Shown here piece after piece: positions 22,301 to 34,400 of a DNA stretch of 64,000 nucleotides. Position 1 is the first letter of the stretch, and each line of letters starts with the position of its first letter. The notes under the pieces are model-generated. The model saw only the letters and a list, made by a program, of their open reading frames with translations. It was not told where the DNA came from and did not search any database. Made by a program: the position numbers and the translations under genes. Location: assembly GCA_037355855.1 (NCBI GenBank), contig CM074759.1, positions 3,162,001 through 3,226,000 on the forward strand, written 5' to 3'. This DNA is from Pseudo-nitzschia pungens. Lineage: Eukaryota > Bacillariophyta > Bacillariophyceae > Bacillariales > Bacillariaceae.

Positions 22301-25141
22301 ACAAGAATGGCAATCGAGCTACCCTGGATCGTTTTGAAGTTGACCATGCTGACAAGACCCTTGGGGTTTTTATCTCCATGGATGGCAATGAGGAAGCACA
22401 GATTGCTCACATGAAGTTCCAGTCTCAGTCTTTTGGCTCTCAGCTCAAGGCTTCCAAGTGTGAGAAGAGGGCATCCCTCTACACATTCAAGTATTCTTTC
22501 ATGAAGTCTGTTGAATACCCCATGCCTGTCACGCAACTTGATGAGGCCACCTGGACGAAGATCATTCACCCAGCACTTGTTCCTGTGCTGAATAAAGCAG
22601 GGATGTCACGGACATTTCCCAGACATGTATTCTATGGTCCTTCCCTCTATCAAGGCTTTGGTTTCGTTCATCCCTACCTCCTCCAAGAGTTCAGTCATAT
22701 TGCCACTCTCTTTCAGGAATCTGTCAGGTCCTCCCAAACTGGTCGGATTCTCAGGCTCACTGCTGAGTCTCTACGGCTCGAACTTGGCATTCCTCTCCAT
22801 CTTGGTGTCACACCATATCATCCTTTTGCTTCCTACGTCACTCCTTGCTGGTACAAACATGTGTGGAAGTTTTTCTCTGTTCACCCTGTGAGCTTGTTTG
22901 AAGACTTCCCAGATCTTCCCCTGCTACGTTCCAATGACTGCTATCTCATGCAAGCCTTTGTCAACGCTGGCTTCAGAGGTGCTGACTTGTCCCTATTGAA
23001 TCACATGCGCATGTCACTCAAGGCTATCTCCCTTGCTGACATTTGTACTCCAGATGGGAAAAGACTCTCTCCCATGGCCTTCCAGCTGACATCCTCCAAT
23101 CACTTGAGGGATCATCTTGACTGGCCTAGATGTCCTCCATCTTGGCCTCCAGCAGCACAGCGCTTATGGACTAAGGCTCTTCAGACCTGTTTTCTTCCCC
23201 CCTGTCCACCCCCTGCAGCCAGGGCACTGGCTCCTTCTTTTCATCTTGGGCATTGGCTCTCTCCCCAGACAGCTTCTCTTTGGCCTTGGTTTTTGTCTCC
23301 ATCCACCAACAGCATATTCTTCAAAACTTCTACTGGCTGGATTGTGAGCACCTCCCAGGGCAGGGGCAGATACAGGGTCACTTCTGAAATCATTTCTGAC
23401 AAACCAGCCTGTGCTGATGTGCTTGTCTGCCCTGTTATTTGTGGACAAGTTGTACGCGTTGTTGGGTCCTCTGCTTTTGTTTCTGAGCCTCCTGACATGG
23501 ATCCTCTGGTGTACAATCCATTTGATTCTCTTCCAGACTCCCCAGTAGATGCCTTTGATGCACTCTGTGAGTCTCCAAGAGTACTTCTCCACAAATATTC
23601 CCTACCACAGGCTGGATGTCAGCACCTTGTTGATGCTATTGAGAGTGGTACTGCCAGTGCTGTATGTGATGGTTCATTTGATCCGGACCTTCTCAGAGGA
23701 ACTTCTGCTTTCATTCTATCACCCAATACCTCCACCAAGAATGCTTCATTGTTTCTCACTGGCTGTAATTTTGTCAGCGGATCCCCTGAGGACCAATCAT
23801 CCTATAGGAGTGAGCTGGCAGGCATCCTTGGGGTTCTCACCTGTTGCACTGCTCTGGTGAGTCTTTTTGATATTGCTTCTGGCTCTATCACCATTGCTCT
23901 GGATGGTGACACAGCTCTCAAACAGGCTGAGGGATCATGGCCATTGGTTATTTCCCAGAAGTCTTTTGATTATGTTTATGTCATCAGAAACATGATTTCT
24001 GCCCTGCCAATCTCTGTGCATTTTCAGTGGGTTCAGGGCCATCAAGCTGGAATCTTTCTTGATTGGTGGGCCCTTCGCAATCATCAGGTTGACAGCATGG
24101 CAAAGGCCTTTCTCTCTGTACCATAGAGCTTCTGCCCATCACTATCCCAGACTTGTGTTTGAGCCTTGGGCATTTTCTCTCAATGGATGCAAGTGTTCAA
24201 GGTTTGATCAGAATGCTCTGCATGTTGCCATTTCTGGTCCTCCTCTTCTTAAATATTGGCAGACCCACCATGACATCCCCATTCCACAACCTGTTCTGAG
24301 TTCCATCCATTGGTGTGCCCATCTGTCTGCCTTCAAGCGTCTACCTCCTGGCATGCAAAGGTGGTTTGTCAAGTTTGCTTCTGGATGCATTGGTGTTGGC
24401 AACCAACTACTTCACTACCAGTATCAGGATCACTCCAGGTGCCCATTGTGTGATGCAGACAACGAGAAGGTCTCTCATGTGCTCTCCTGCAAGGATACTG
24501 GGGCTGTCACGCATAGTGTGTCTGCCTTCAAGGGACCACTGCAGAAGAGGCTTGAAGCTGAACAAACTGCTCCATCATTGGCTGTTGCCATTGTGGATCT
24601 CCTCACCAGAGTTCGGAAGGGCCAGAGAATTTATCCATCATCCTACTCACTTGCAATTGCTTCTGCTGTCAGGGCACAGAGGACTATTGGTTGGCACAAC
24701 TGGCTTCTTGGTAGGTGGTCTCCTCGCTGGTACCAAATCCAGGCTGACTACTACTCCCACATTGGAAGCAAGCGCTCTCCCAAACGTTGGGCTACAGCTA
24801 TCATCCATCAGTTCTTTCTTACCTCCTGGGATCTTTGGACCTATAGGAATGAACGACTCCATGGTCCTGGGGGTACCCTTGATGCTGAACAACACCAATC
24901 TCTTGATGCTTCCATCTCCTCTGAATTGGCCATTGGTGCAGCTGGTGCACTTCCCCAGTCACACTCCCTTTTACAAACCCCTTTCCAAGTCCTACAAGGT
25001 TACACCCTGACTGCCAAGAGGCAGTGGCTTGCAACCATTCACCTTGCCAGGAAGCAGTATGCAGCGCCTGTCCAACCTGAGCAGCCATACCAACGAGAGG
25101 CTGCTCTCCTCAGAGCCTGGCTTACTGGACCTCAGGGTTGA
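19300..25141 (+). pseudogene. ORF2 of element C: endonuclease-RT-RNase H, one frameshift
   Basis: The best-preserved ORF2 in the window, 1946 codons if one base is ignored. The endonuclease lies at about residues 65-335 (QNIG, AEHCLN, SAYCPVEN, GIDQNAD, TPIDAIWV, SDHR). Reverse transcriptase is at about 700-1000 (INNKMIGRR, QHGSRKHH, NDAKGCYDRI near 813, GCGQGNGIGP, FVDDTD near 923). RNase H is at about 1450-1600 (CDGSFD, RSELAG, LDGD, GHQ, NHQVDSMA). A CX2CX8HX3C finger is at about 1713. An extra A at about 24120 (CTGTACCATAG versus CTGTCCATAG) shifts the frame right after RNase H and ends translation at 24126. As written, it would keep all three catalytic domains but lose the C-terminal ~340 residues and the finger. 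Confidence 0.93.
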
Positions 25142-25440
25142 TTACACTTTGTACCTTGGTCTTGTCTTCTGTTCTTGCTTCTTATCTTGTCATTTACCTT
25201 TTGATACTGGATCTTATCCCAATATCTCCATTCCCATCTCACTTTCTCTCAAGTCCCTATTTTGTGGGACTTGTTTGTCTTTTTCCCTGCTTGATGTTCA
25301 AGGTTTGTTTGAAAATTTGTCGTTCTGCCACTTGGGGTCCTGACTCTATGATGGAGGCGACGTTAAAGTCTGGTTACAGACTGAGTAATTTAGTTTCACC
25401 TTTGGTGATTAAAGTTATTTAAATACGTATATTATTATTA
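25142..25440 (+). other. 3' UTR and tail of element C with two hairpins
   Basis: The 3' UTR carries two short perfect stems: GTCTG-GTTA-CAGAC (25368-25381) and TCACC-TTT-GGTGA (25396-25408). ATACGTAT (25423-25430) and a (TTA)n end follow. The same arrangement is seen at the 3' end of A, B, E, G, H and I (weakened in E, and tail absent in A). By analogy with other LINEs, this is the likely ORF2 recognition site for priming. Confidence 0.75.
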
Positions 25441-25461
25441 TGATGCTATTGAGAGTGGTAC
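25441..25461. repeat. Target-site duplication of element C, right copy
   Basis: Exact second copy of the 21 bp at 14620-14640, directly after the (TTA)n tail of C. Confidence 0.9.
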
Positions 25462-26950
25462 TGCCAGTGCTGTATGTGATGGTTCATTTGATCCGGACCT
25501 TCTCAGAGGAACTTCTGCTTTCATTTTGTCACCCAATACCTCCACCAAGACTGCTTCATTGTTCCTCACTGGCTGTAATTTTGTCAGTGGATCCCCTGAG
25601 GATCAGTCATCCTATAGGAGTGAACTGGCAGGTATCATTGGGGTTCTCACCTGTTGCACTGCTCTGGTGAGTCTTTATGATATTGCTTCTGGCTCTATCA
25701 ACATTGCCCTTGATGGTGACACAGCTCTCAAACAGGCTCAGGGCTCTTGGCCATTGGTTATTTCCCAAAAGTCTTTTGATTATGTTTATGTCATCAGAAA
25801 CATGATTTCTGCCCTGCCAATCTCTGTGCACTTTCAGTGGGTTCAGGGCCATCAAGCTGGAATCTTTCTTGATTGGTGGGCCCTTCGCAATCATCAGGTA
25901 GACAGCATGGCAAAGGCATTTCTCTCTGTCCATAGAGCTTCTGCCCATCACTATCCCAGACTTGTGTTTGAGCCCTGGGCCTTTTCTCTAAATGGATACA
26001 AGTGTTCAAGGTTTGATCAAAATGCTTTGCATGTTGCCATTTCGGGTCCTCCTCTTCTTAAATATTGGCAGACCCACCATGACATCCCCATTCCACAACC
26101 TGTTCTGAGTTCCATCCATTGGTGTGCCCATCTGTCTGCCTTCAAGCGTCTACCTCCTGGCATGCAAAGATGGTTTGTCAAGTTTGCTTCTGGCAGTATT
26201 GGTGTTGGCAACCAACTCCTTCACTACCAGTATCAGGATCACTCCAGGTGCCCATTGTGTGATGCAGACAACGAGAAGGTTTCTCATGTGCTCTCCTGCA
26301 AGGATCCTGGGGCTGTCAGGCACAGTGTGTCTGCCTTCACGGGACCACTGCAGAAGAGGCTTGAAGTTGAACAAACTGATCCATCATTGGTTGCTGCCAT
26401 TGTGGATCTTCTCACCAGAGTTCGGAAGGGCCAGAGAATTTCTCCATCATCCTACTCACTTGCAATTGCTTCAGCTGTCAGGGCACAGAGGACAATTGGT
26501 TGGCACAACTGGCTTCTTGGTAGGTGGTCTCCTCTCTGGTATCACATCCAAGCCAAGTACTACTCCCAAATTGGAAGCAAGCGCTCTCCCAAGCGTTGGG
26601 CTACAGCTATCATCCATCAGTTCTTTCTTACCTCCTGGGATCTTTGGACCTATAGGAATGAACGACTCCATGGTCCTGGGGGTACCCTTGATGCTGAACA
26701 ACACCAATCTCTTGATGCTTCCATCTCCTCTGAATTGGCAATTGGTGCAGCTGGTGCACTTCCCCAGTCACACTCCCTTTTGCAAACCCCTTTCCAAGTC
26801 CTACAAGGCTACACCCTGACTGCCAAGAGGCAGTGGCTTGCAACCATCCACCTTGCCAGGAAGCAGTATGCAGCACCTGTCCCACCAGTGCAGCCATACC
26901 AACGAGAGGCTGCTCTTCTCAGAGCCTGGCTTACTGGACCTCAGGGTTGA
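25462..26950 (+). pseudogene. ORF2 of element B, 3' part (RNase H and CCHC finger)
   Basis: The frame is open across the whole segment and encodes RNase H (CDGSFD, RSELAG, LDGD, GHQ...NHQVDSMA), then the linker and CPLC...H...C finger, then the conserved RNERLHGPGG stretch, ending RAWLTGPQG with TGA at 26948-26950. It has no start of its own and is separated from the first part by element C, so it is a gene fragment. A few residues differ from G here (RISPSS versus NIYPSS). Confidence 0.92.
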
Positions 26951-27252
26951 TTAAACTTTGTACCTTGGTCTTGTCTTCTGTTCCTGCTTCTCATCCTGTC
27001 CCATCCCTTTTGATACTGGCTCTTATCCCAATATCTCCATTCCCATCTCACTTTCTCTCAAGTCCCTATTTTGTGGGACTTGTTTGTCTTTTTCCCTGCT
27101 TGATCTTCAAGGTTTGTTTGAAAAATTTGTCGTTCTACCACTTGGGGTCCTGACTCTTTGATGGAGGCGACGTTAAAGTCTGGTTACAGACTGAGTAATT
27201 TAGTCTCACCTTTGGTGAATAAAGTTATTTAAATACGTATATTAATTAATTA
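26951..27252 (+). other. 3' UTR and TTAA-type tail of element B
   Basis: The region has both hairpins (GTCTGGTTACAGAC near 27178 and TCACCTTTGGTGA near 27206) and then TTTAAATACGTATATTAATT. Only B and sister G end in TTAA units; C, E, H and I end in TTA units. Confidence 0.85.
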
Positions 27253-27274
27253 ATCAGCACAGGCTGGTTTATCA
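27253..27274. repeat. Target-site duplication of element B, right copy
   Basis: Exact second copy of the 22 bp at 4431-4452. Confidence 0.9.
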
Positions 27275-27729
27275 GAAAGGATTTCAGAAGTGATTCTGTA
27301 TCTGCCCCTGCGCTGGGAGGTGCCCACATTCCAACCAGCAGAAGTTTTGGAGAAAAGTCTGTTGGTAGATGGAGACAAAAACCAAGGCCAAAGAGAAGCT
27401 GTCTGGGGAGAGAGCCAATGCCCAAGGTGAAAAGAAGGAGCCAGTGCCCTGGCTGCAGGGGGTGGACAGGGGGGAAGAAAACAGGTCTGAAGAGCCTTGG
27501 CCCATAGGCGCTGTGCTGCTGGAGGCCAAGGTGGGGAGGACATCTAGGCCAGTCAAGATGATCTCTCAAGTGGTTGGAGGATGTCAGCTGGAAAGCCATG
27601 GGAGTAAGCCTTGTCCCATCTGGAGTACAAATATCAGCAAGGGAAATAGCCTTGAGGGACATTCGAATGTGATTCAAGAGGGACAAGTCAGCACCTCTGA
27701 AGCCAGCTTTGACAAAGGCCTTCATGAGA

Positions 27730-27795
27730 TAACAGTCATTGGAACGAAGCAGAGGAAGATCTGGGAAGTCTTCAAACAAGCGCACAGGGTGAACA
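27730..27795. repeat. Long imperfect target duplication around stub E, left copy
   Basis: A 66-bp stretch beginning TAACAGTCATTGGAA is repeated at 28052-28117 with three mismatches. The two copies bracket the 3'-UTR stub E. It is much longer than the 17-23 bp duplications of the other insertions. Confidence 0.75.
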
Positions 27796-28051
27796 TCCTG
27801 TCCCCTACCTTTTGATACTGGATCTTATCCCACTATCTTCCTTCCCATCTCATTTTCTTTCAAGTCCCTACTTTGTGGGACTTGTTTTGTTTCTTTCCCT
27901 GTCTGATGTTCAAGGTTTGTTTGAAAAATCTGTCGTTCTACCACTTGGGGTCCTGACACTCTGATGGAGGTGACGTTAAAGTCTGGTTACAGACTGAGTA
28001 ATTTAGTTTCACCTTTGGTGGTTAAAGTTATTTAAATACGTATATTATTAT
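27796..28051 (+). mobile_element. Element E: 5'-truncated copy, 3' UTR only
   Basis: A 256-bp plus-strand fragment starts at TCCTGTCCCC inside the family 3' UTR and ends with TTTAAATACGTATATTATTA. The first hairpin is kept; the second is changed (TCACCTTTGGTGG). It has several private substitutions, so it looks older than B, C and G. It is a typical 5'-truncated insertion. Confidence 0.85.
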
Positions 28052-28117
28052 TAACAGTCATTGGAATGAAGCAGAGGAAGATCTGGGAAGTCTTCAACCA
28101 AGCTCACAGGGTGAACA
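28052..28117. repeat. Long imperfect target duplication around stub E, right copy
   Basis: Second copy of the 66 bp at 27730-27795, with three substitutions. It also encodes the F ORF2 residues DFPDLPLLHSNDC on the minus strand. Confidence 0.75.
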
Positions 28118-31100
28118 GAAAAGAACAGCCACACGTGCTTGTACCAGCAAGGTGTGACGTATGAAGCAAAAGGATGATAGGGTGTGACACCAAGATGAAG
28201 AGGAAATCCAAGTTCAAGCCGGAGAGACTCAGCAGTGAGCCTGAGAATTGTACCAGTTTGGGAGGACCTGACAGATTCCTGAAAGAGAGTGGCAATATGG
28301 CTAAACTCTTGGAGAAGATATGGATGGATGAATCCAAAGCCTTGATACAGGGAGGGACCAAAGAATACATGTCTAGGAAATGTTCGCGACATCCCTGCTT
28401 TATTCAGCACAGGAACCAGGGCTGGGGTAAGAATCTTTGTCCAGGTAGCCTCATCAAGTTGGGTGACAGGCATGAGGTATTCAACAGACTTCATGAACGA
28501 ATACTTGAAGGTGTAGAGGGAGGCTCTCTTCTCACACTTGGAAGCCTTGAGTTGAGACCCAAAAGACTGAGACTGGGACTTCATGTGAGCAATCTGGGCT
28601 TCCTCATTGCCATCCATGGAGATAAAAACCCCAAGGGTCTTGTCAGCATGGTCCACTTCAAAACGATCCAGGGTAGCGCGATTGCCATTTTTGTCAGCAA
28701 CAGAGAAGTCACCAGGCATGTCAGCAATGGAGCGATAGTCCCAACCAGATCCATTCCATTTGAAATCAATCAAGTAGCAGAAGGATTTGGCAGGTTCAAT
28801 AGCACCTCCAGTGGCAATAATCCCTCCAGCCCATCGGTCAAGAGCTTCCTGAAAATCAACAGCCAATTCCTCACCGGATGTTGAGGAATCAGAGCCAGCA
28901 CAAAACAAATCTGTGTCATCCACAAAGGCAAAACCCACAAGAGAAACCAGTTGCAGTGACAATGAAGTGAGAAGATGGACACCATGCCCAGCCTGTTGCA
29001 TCATTCGGAAGACAATTGTTGACACCAAAGCCCAAAGAGTTGGACCAATACCATTGCCTTGGCCACAACCACTGAGAGGAACAGGTTCATCACCATACAC
29101 AGGGCCTGACCGACCAAAACCAGTTTTGATGTGGTGCTTGGCATGTTGCAGAGTAGACAGAAGAACTTCACACACATGTGCAGGAACCCGAAAGCTCTGG
29201 AGAGTGAGACCTGCAATGGGATGAGATATCCTATCATAACAGCCCTTGGCATCATTCATAGCGACAGCCCCAGATCTGCGCTTCTGCCGCAACACATCAC
29301 AAGTGAGCTTCTTGTTCAGGCAGGTGTTGATGGCCTTGTGGTGTTTCCTGCTACCATGTTGATCAACAGCCACTGCATTGGCAAGTTCAGCATGGGCAAG
29401 AATGCGTCTGCCAATCATCTTGTTGTTGATTTGGAACTCAGGAGACATCAACTGAATAAGCCTCATCTTATCCACTCTATATTCACCAGGTTTCTTGAAG
29501 ATCTCAACATCAGTGATGACCTGCCAAGCAGAAGGAGAGAAGCCAACAATCAATGGGACGGATCTCAGGAGAGTGTCAAACTTGTTCAACTGGGCATCAA
29601 GAGCAAAAGCCTTGTGGTGTGCAAAGCTCAAACAAGAAGGTTCACTGGCTGTGCGTTCCCTCTGGCGTTTCCAGGCGGCAGCATTGTCAGCTGGACACAC
29701 TGAATAGTCAAAGGGGGGCAAACTCAGAATAGAGTCAGGGACTTTGAGACAGGAAAGAAATTCAGAAAGGTATTTGTCAGTGGCAGGAGGAGGATTATAT
29801 GTGCCATCAAGAACGTGAGCAGAAGCATGGGCTGTGCCGAGGTATCCAAAGGCTTGAATGAAGGAGGGAGTCATGGAGGGAGTGCCAAGACACTGCTGTT
29901 GGCGCTGGACATTGGATTCAGCCATAGCTGGTACCATAGTAGACTGAGACTCCAAGACCTGTTCAACACCATCATGGCCAACTGCAATAGCTCGCAAGAC
30001 TGCTGACTTGTTGACACGTCCCCGAATAGACCTAGCAACAAGGCCAAGCTCTCTTTGAAGCCGTTCCCTGCGCATCCTGGCACGAATCTGGGAAGCACTC
30101 TGGTTGTGGGGCTTGCCTTCAGCAAGAAGTGCATCCACCAGGCCTTGATTGAAGGAGTCTCGCTAAGAGGGGGCCAACTGCTTCACTGGCAGGTATTGCT
30201 TGTAAGCTTGTTTCAGGTGTAGGAGAGCACTGGAAAGATCACTGTGTTCCCCTTTGTAGAGAGAAAGCTTGCAGGCCAACCTTTTCAAAACAGTATGACT
30301 GGTGGACACACCCTGTCTCAGCTTAACAACACGCCGCCAAAAGTCAATTGTATCACGATAGACATGCAGCTGGGGTGACCATGGAACCAAACCAGCTCTA
30401 GTGTGGCAGAGGTTTTGTTCAACAGAAAGCCTGAGAGAGGTGGAGGTTTCATGGAGTACTTCGTATGTATTGATGAGATCAGCGCCACAGAAATATCCCC
30501 AGACTGAAACTGAGCCAGTAGGTGAAAACACTCCAGCCTTGTGAAAGCTGTGCTGGACACGCTTGAAATACCGTTGACGCAGATGAGGGTGAGAGGACTG
30601 GAGTCTGGACAGAGAGAGGCGCACAGGAGGTGGCAGATGTTTGCCCATGATGCTGCCATTACAGACTTCAATCCAGAGCATGCCATGGTCAGACTCTATA
30701 CCCTGGGCACCACCAAAGGGACAATACCCAGCCCTGAGAACATCAACATTCTCAGAGACCCAAATGGCATCAATTGGCGTTCTGGTAGTGTTTCTGTCGT
30801 GGGTGGCAGGAGGGGAAGACTGAGAATGAAGGGTAAGAATAGCCTCTCTGCAACCAAGAGCCTTGAGCTCAGAAGACAAGCCATCAGTCCGAACGTCAGC
30901 ATTTTGATCAATCCCAAGGATGACCTGATCACCTGCCCCCAGGCAAACCTGAAGGGCAGCAGTCAAATCCCTGTGAAAAAGGATGCAAGGATTGGGACAG
31001 AAAAGATTCTCAGCTGCTTGAAAGTAGCGGTACTGTTGATTCCAAACTGAGCCAAGATCCCTGTCATTTTCAACAGGACAGTAGGCAGAAAACATGGTGA

Positions 31101-31173
31101 CAGTGTATCCATCCCTGCCCTGGAACTTGACAAAGGACCACCTTCGAAGACCAGAAGGATCAGCCCCATGAGC

Positions 31174-31196
31174 AACCTTGTGGGAACTGAACAATT
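31174..31196. repeat. Target-site duplication of element G, left copy
   Basis: A 23-bp sequence starting AACCTTGTGG and ending GAACAATT is repeated exactly at 43207-43229. It lies in F ORF2 (residues around FSSHKV), so G inserted into F in the same orientation. Confidence 0.9.
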
Positions 31197-31497
31197 AATT
31201 AATTAATATACGTATTTAAATAACTTTATTCACCAAAGGTGAGACTAAATTACTCAGTCTGTAACCAGACTTTAACGTCGCCTCCATCAAAGAGTCAGGA
31301 CCCCAAGTGGTAGAACGACAAATTTTTCAAACAAACCTTGAAGATCAAGCAGGGAAAAAGACAAACAAGTCCCACAAAATAGGGACTTGAGAGAAAGTGA
31401 GATGGGAATGGAGATATTGGGATAAGAGCCAGTATCAAAAGGGATGGGACAGGATGAGAAGCAGGAACAGAAGACAAGACCAAGGTACAAAGTTTAA
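31197..31497 (-). other. 3' UTR and TTAA-type tail of element G
   Basis: Mirror of the B 3' UTR, with both hairpins (near 31237-31229 and 31260-31247) and ATATTAATTAATTAATT at the end. Confidence 0.85.
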
Positions 31498-34400
31498 TCA
31501 ACCCTGAGGTCCAGTAAGCCAGGCTCTGAGAAGAGCAGCCTCTCGTTGGTATGGCTGCACTGGTGGGACAGGTGCTGCATACTGCTTCCTGGCAAGGTGG
31601 ATGGTTGCAAGCCACTGCCTCTTGGCAGTCAGGGTGTAGCCTTGTAGGACTTGGAAAGGGGTTTGCAAAAGGGAGTGTGACTGGGGAAGTGCACCAGCTG
31701 CACCAATTGCCAATTCAGAGGAGATGGAAGCATCAAGAGATTGGTGTTGTTCAGCATCAAGGGTACCCCCAGGACCATGGAGTCGTTCATTCCTATAGGT
31801 CCAAAGATCCCAGGAGGTAAGAAAGAACTGATGGATGATAGCTGTAGCCCAACGCTTGGGAGAGCGCTTGCTTCCAATTTGGGAGTAGTACTTGGCTTGG
31901 ATGTGATACCAGAGAGGAGACCACCTACCAAGAAGCCAGTTGTGCCAACCAATTGTCCTCTGTGCCCTGACAGCTGAAGCAATTGCAAGTGAGTAGGATG
32001 ATGGATAAATGTTCTGGCCCTTCCGAACTCTGGTGAGAAGATCCACAATGGCAGCAACCAATGATGGATCAGTTTGTTCAACTTCAAGCCTCTTCTGCAG
32101 TGGTCCCGTGAAGGCAGACACACTGTGCCTGACAGCCCCAGGATCCTTGCAGGAGAGCACATGAGAAACCTTCTCGTTGTCTGCATCACACAATGGGCAC
32201 CTGGAGTGATCCTGATACTGGTAGTGAAGGAGTTGGTTGCCAACACCAATACTGCCAGAAGCAAACTTGACAAACCACCTTTGCATGCCAGGAGGTAGAC
32301 GCTTGAAGGCAGACAGATGGGCACACCAATGGATGGAACTCAGAACAGGTTGTGGAATGGGGATGTCATGGTGGGTCTGCCAATATTTAAGAAGAGGAGG
32401 ACCCGAAATGGCAACATGCAAAGCATTTTGATCAAACCTTGAACACTTGTATCCATTTAGAGAAAAGGCCCAGGGCTCAAACACAAGTCTGGGATAGTGA
32501 TGGGCAGAAGCTCTATGGACAGAGAGAAATGCCTTGGCCATGCTGTCTACCTGATGATTGCGAAGGGCCCACCAATCAAGAAAGATTCCAGCTTGATGGC
32601 CCTGAACCCACTGAAAGTGCACAGAGATTGGCAGGGCAGAAATCATGTTTCTGATGACATAAACATAATCAAAAGACTTTTGGGAAATAACCAATGGCCA
32701 AGAGCCCTGAGCCTGTTTGAGAGCTGTGTCACCATCAAGGGCAATGGTGATAGAGCCAGAAGCAATATCATAAAGACTCACCAGAGCAGTGCAACAGGTG
32801 AGAACCCCAATGATACCTGCCAGTTCACTCCTATAGGATGACTGATCCTCAGGGGATCCACTGACAAAATTACAGCCAGTGAGGAACAATGAAGCAGTCT
32901 TGGTGGAGGTATTGGGTGACAAAATGAAAGCAGAAGTTCCTCTGAGAAGGTCCGGATCAAATGAACCATCACATACAGCACTGGCAGTACCACTCTCAAT
33001 AGCATCAACAAGGTGCTGACAGCCAGCCTGTGGTAGGGAATATTTGTGGAGAAGTACTCTTGGAGACGCACAGAGTGCATCAAAGGCATCTACTGGGGAG
33101 TCTGGAAGAGAATCAAATGGATTGTACTCCAGAGGATCCATGTCAGGAGGTTCAGAAACAAAGGCTGAGGACCCAACAACGCGTACAACCTGTCCACAAA
33201 TAACAGGGCAGACAAGCACATCAGCACAGGCTGGTTTGTCAGAAATGAGTTCAGAAGTGACCCTGTATCTGCCCCTGCCCTGGGAGGTGCTCACAATCCA
33301 GCCAGTAGAAGTTTTGAAGAATATTCTGTTGGTGGATGGAGACAAAAACCAAGGCCAAAGAGAAGCTGTCTGGGGAGAGAGCCAATGCCCAAGATGGAAA
33401 GAAGGAGCCAGTGCCCTGGCTGCAGGGGGTGGACAGGGGGGAAGAAAACAGGTCTGAAGAGCCTTAGTCCATAAGCGCTGTGCTGCTGGAGGCCAGGATG
33501 GAGGACATCTAGGCCAGTCAAGATGATCCCTCAAGTGATTGGAGGATGTCAGCTGGAAGGCCATGGGAGAGAGTCTTTTCCCATCTGGAGTACAAATGTC
33601 AGCAAGGGAAATAGCCTTGAGGGACATGCGCATGTGATTCAAGAGGGACAAGTCAGCACCTCTGAAGCCAGAGTTGACAAAGGCTTGCATGAGATAACAG
33701 TCATTGGAACGTAGCAGTGGAAGATCTGGGAAGTCTTCAAACAAGCTCACAGGGTGAACAGAGAAAAACTTCCACACATGTTTGTACCAGCAAGGAGTGA
33801 CATATGAAGCAAAGGGATGATATGGTGTGACACCAAGATGGAGAGGAATGCCAAGTTCGAGCCGTAGAGACTCAGCAGTGAGCCTGAGAATCCTACCAGT
33901 TTGTGAGGACCTGACAGATTCCTGAAAGAGGGTGGCAATATGACTGAACTCTTGGAGGAGGTATGGATGGATGAATCCAAAGCCTTGATAGAGGGAAGGA
34001 CCATAGAACACATGTCTGGGAAATGTCCGTGACATCCCTGCTTTATTCAGCACAGGAACAAGAGCTGGGTGAATTATCTTAGTCCAAGTGGCCTCATCAA
34101 GTTGCGTGACAGGCATGGGGTATTCAACAGACTTCATGAAAGAATACTTGAAGGTGTAGAGGGATGCGCGCTTCTCACACTTGGAAGCCTTGAGCTGAGA
34201 GCCAAAAGACTGAGACTGTGACTTCATGTGAGCAATCTGTGCTTCCTCATTGCCATCCATGGAGATAAAAACCCCAAGAGTCTTGTCAGCATGGTCAACT
34301 TCAAAGCGATCCAGGGTAGCTCGATTGCCATTCTTGTCAGCAACTGAGAAGTCACCAGGCATGTCAGCAATGGAGCGATAATCCCAACCGGATCCATTCC

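Larger units (their letters stand above)
14641..25440 (+). mobile_element. Element C: full-length LINE-type copy nested in B
   Basis: This 10.8-kb copy runs from AATTTTGCGACGCGC to the tail ATACGTATATTATTATTA. It carries the type-2 leader (no 117-bp minisatellite) and type-2 ORF1 N-terminus, but an ORF1 C-terminal half and ORF2 like those of B and G. It lies in the same orientation as B, inside the ORF2 of B just before the RNase H domain. ORF1 is intact and ORF2 has a single 1-nt insertion. Confidence 0.94.
25441..27252 (+). mobile_element. Element B, part 2 (RNase H to 3' end)
   Basis: This part begins with the second copy of the C target duplication (25441-25461) and continues ORF2 of B exactly where it stopped at 14640. 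It ends with the 3' UTR and a tail of TTAA units (ATATTAATTAATTAA). The right-hand target duplication of B starts at 27253. Confidence 0.93.
27253..27795 (-). mobile_element. Element F, segment 4 (ORF2 between RT and RNase H)
   Basis: The minus strand encodes FEDFPDLPLLRSNDCYLM, GFRGADLSLLNHIRMSL and the following linker, with a frame change near the RCPP sequence. It continues from segment 3 across the E insertion and into segment 5 across the B insertion. No intact reading frame remains. Confidence 0.85.
28052..31196 (-). pseudogene. Element F, segment 3: ORF2 endonuclease C-terminus and RT, degenerate
   Basis: Reading leftward from 31196, the minus strand encodes the endonuclease C-terminal half (FSAYCPVEN, LGIDQNADV, TPIDAIWVS, ESDHG) and reverse transcriptase (NDAKGCYDRI, GCGQGNGIGPTLW, FVDDTDLF). 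SDHR has become SDHG. A deletion of about 20 nt plus a 1-nt loss near 30490-30525 changes the local protein. A Trp codon became a stop (TAG) near 30163-30168. Many private substitutions support F as the oldest copy here. The upstream part of this gene is at 43207-43707, and it continues at 27253-27795. Confidence 0.88.

Noticed and set aside
31197..31215. TTAATTAATTAA runs as telomere-like repeats
   Set aside because: They are short, AT-only and sit exactly at retroelement 3' ends.
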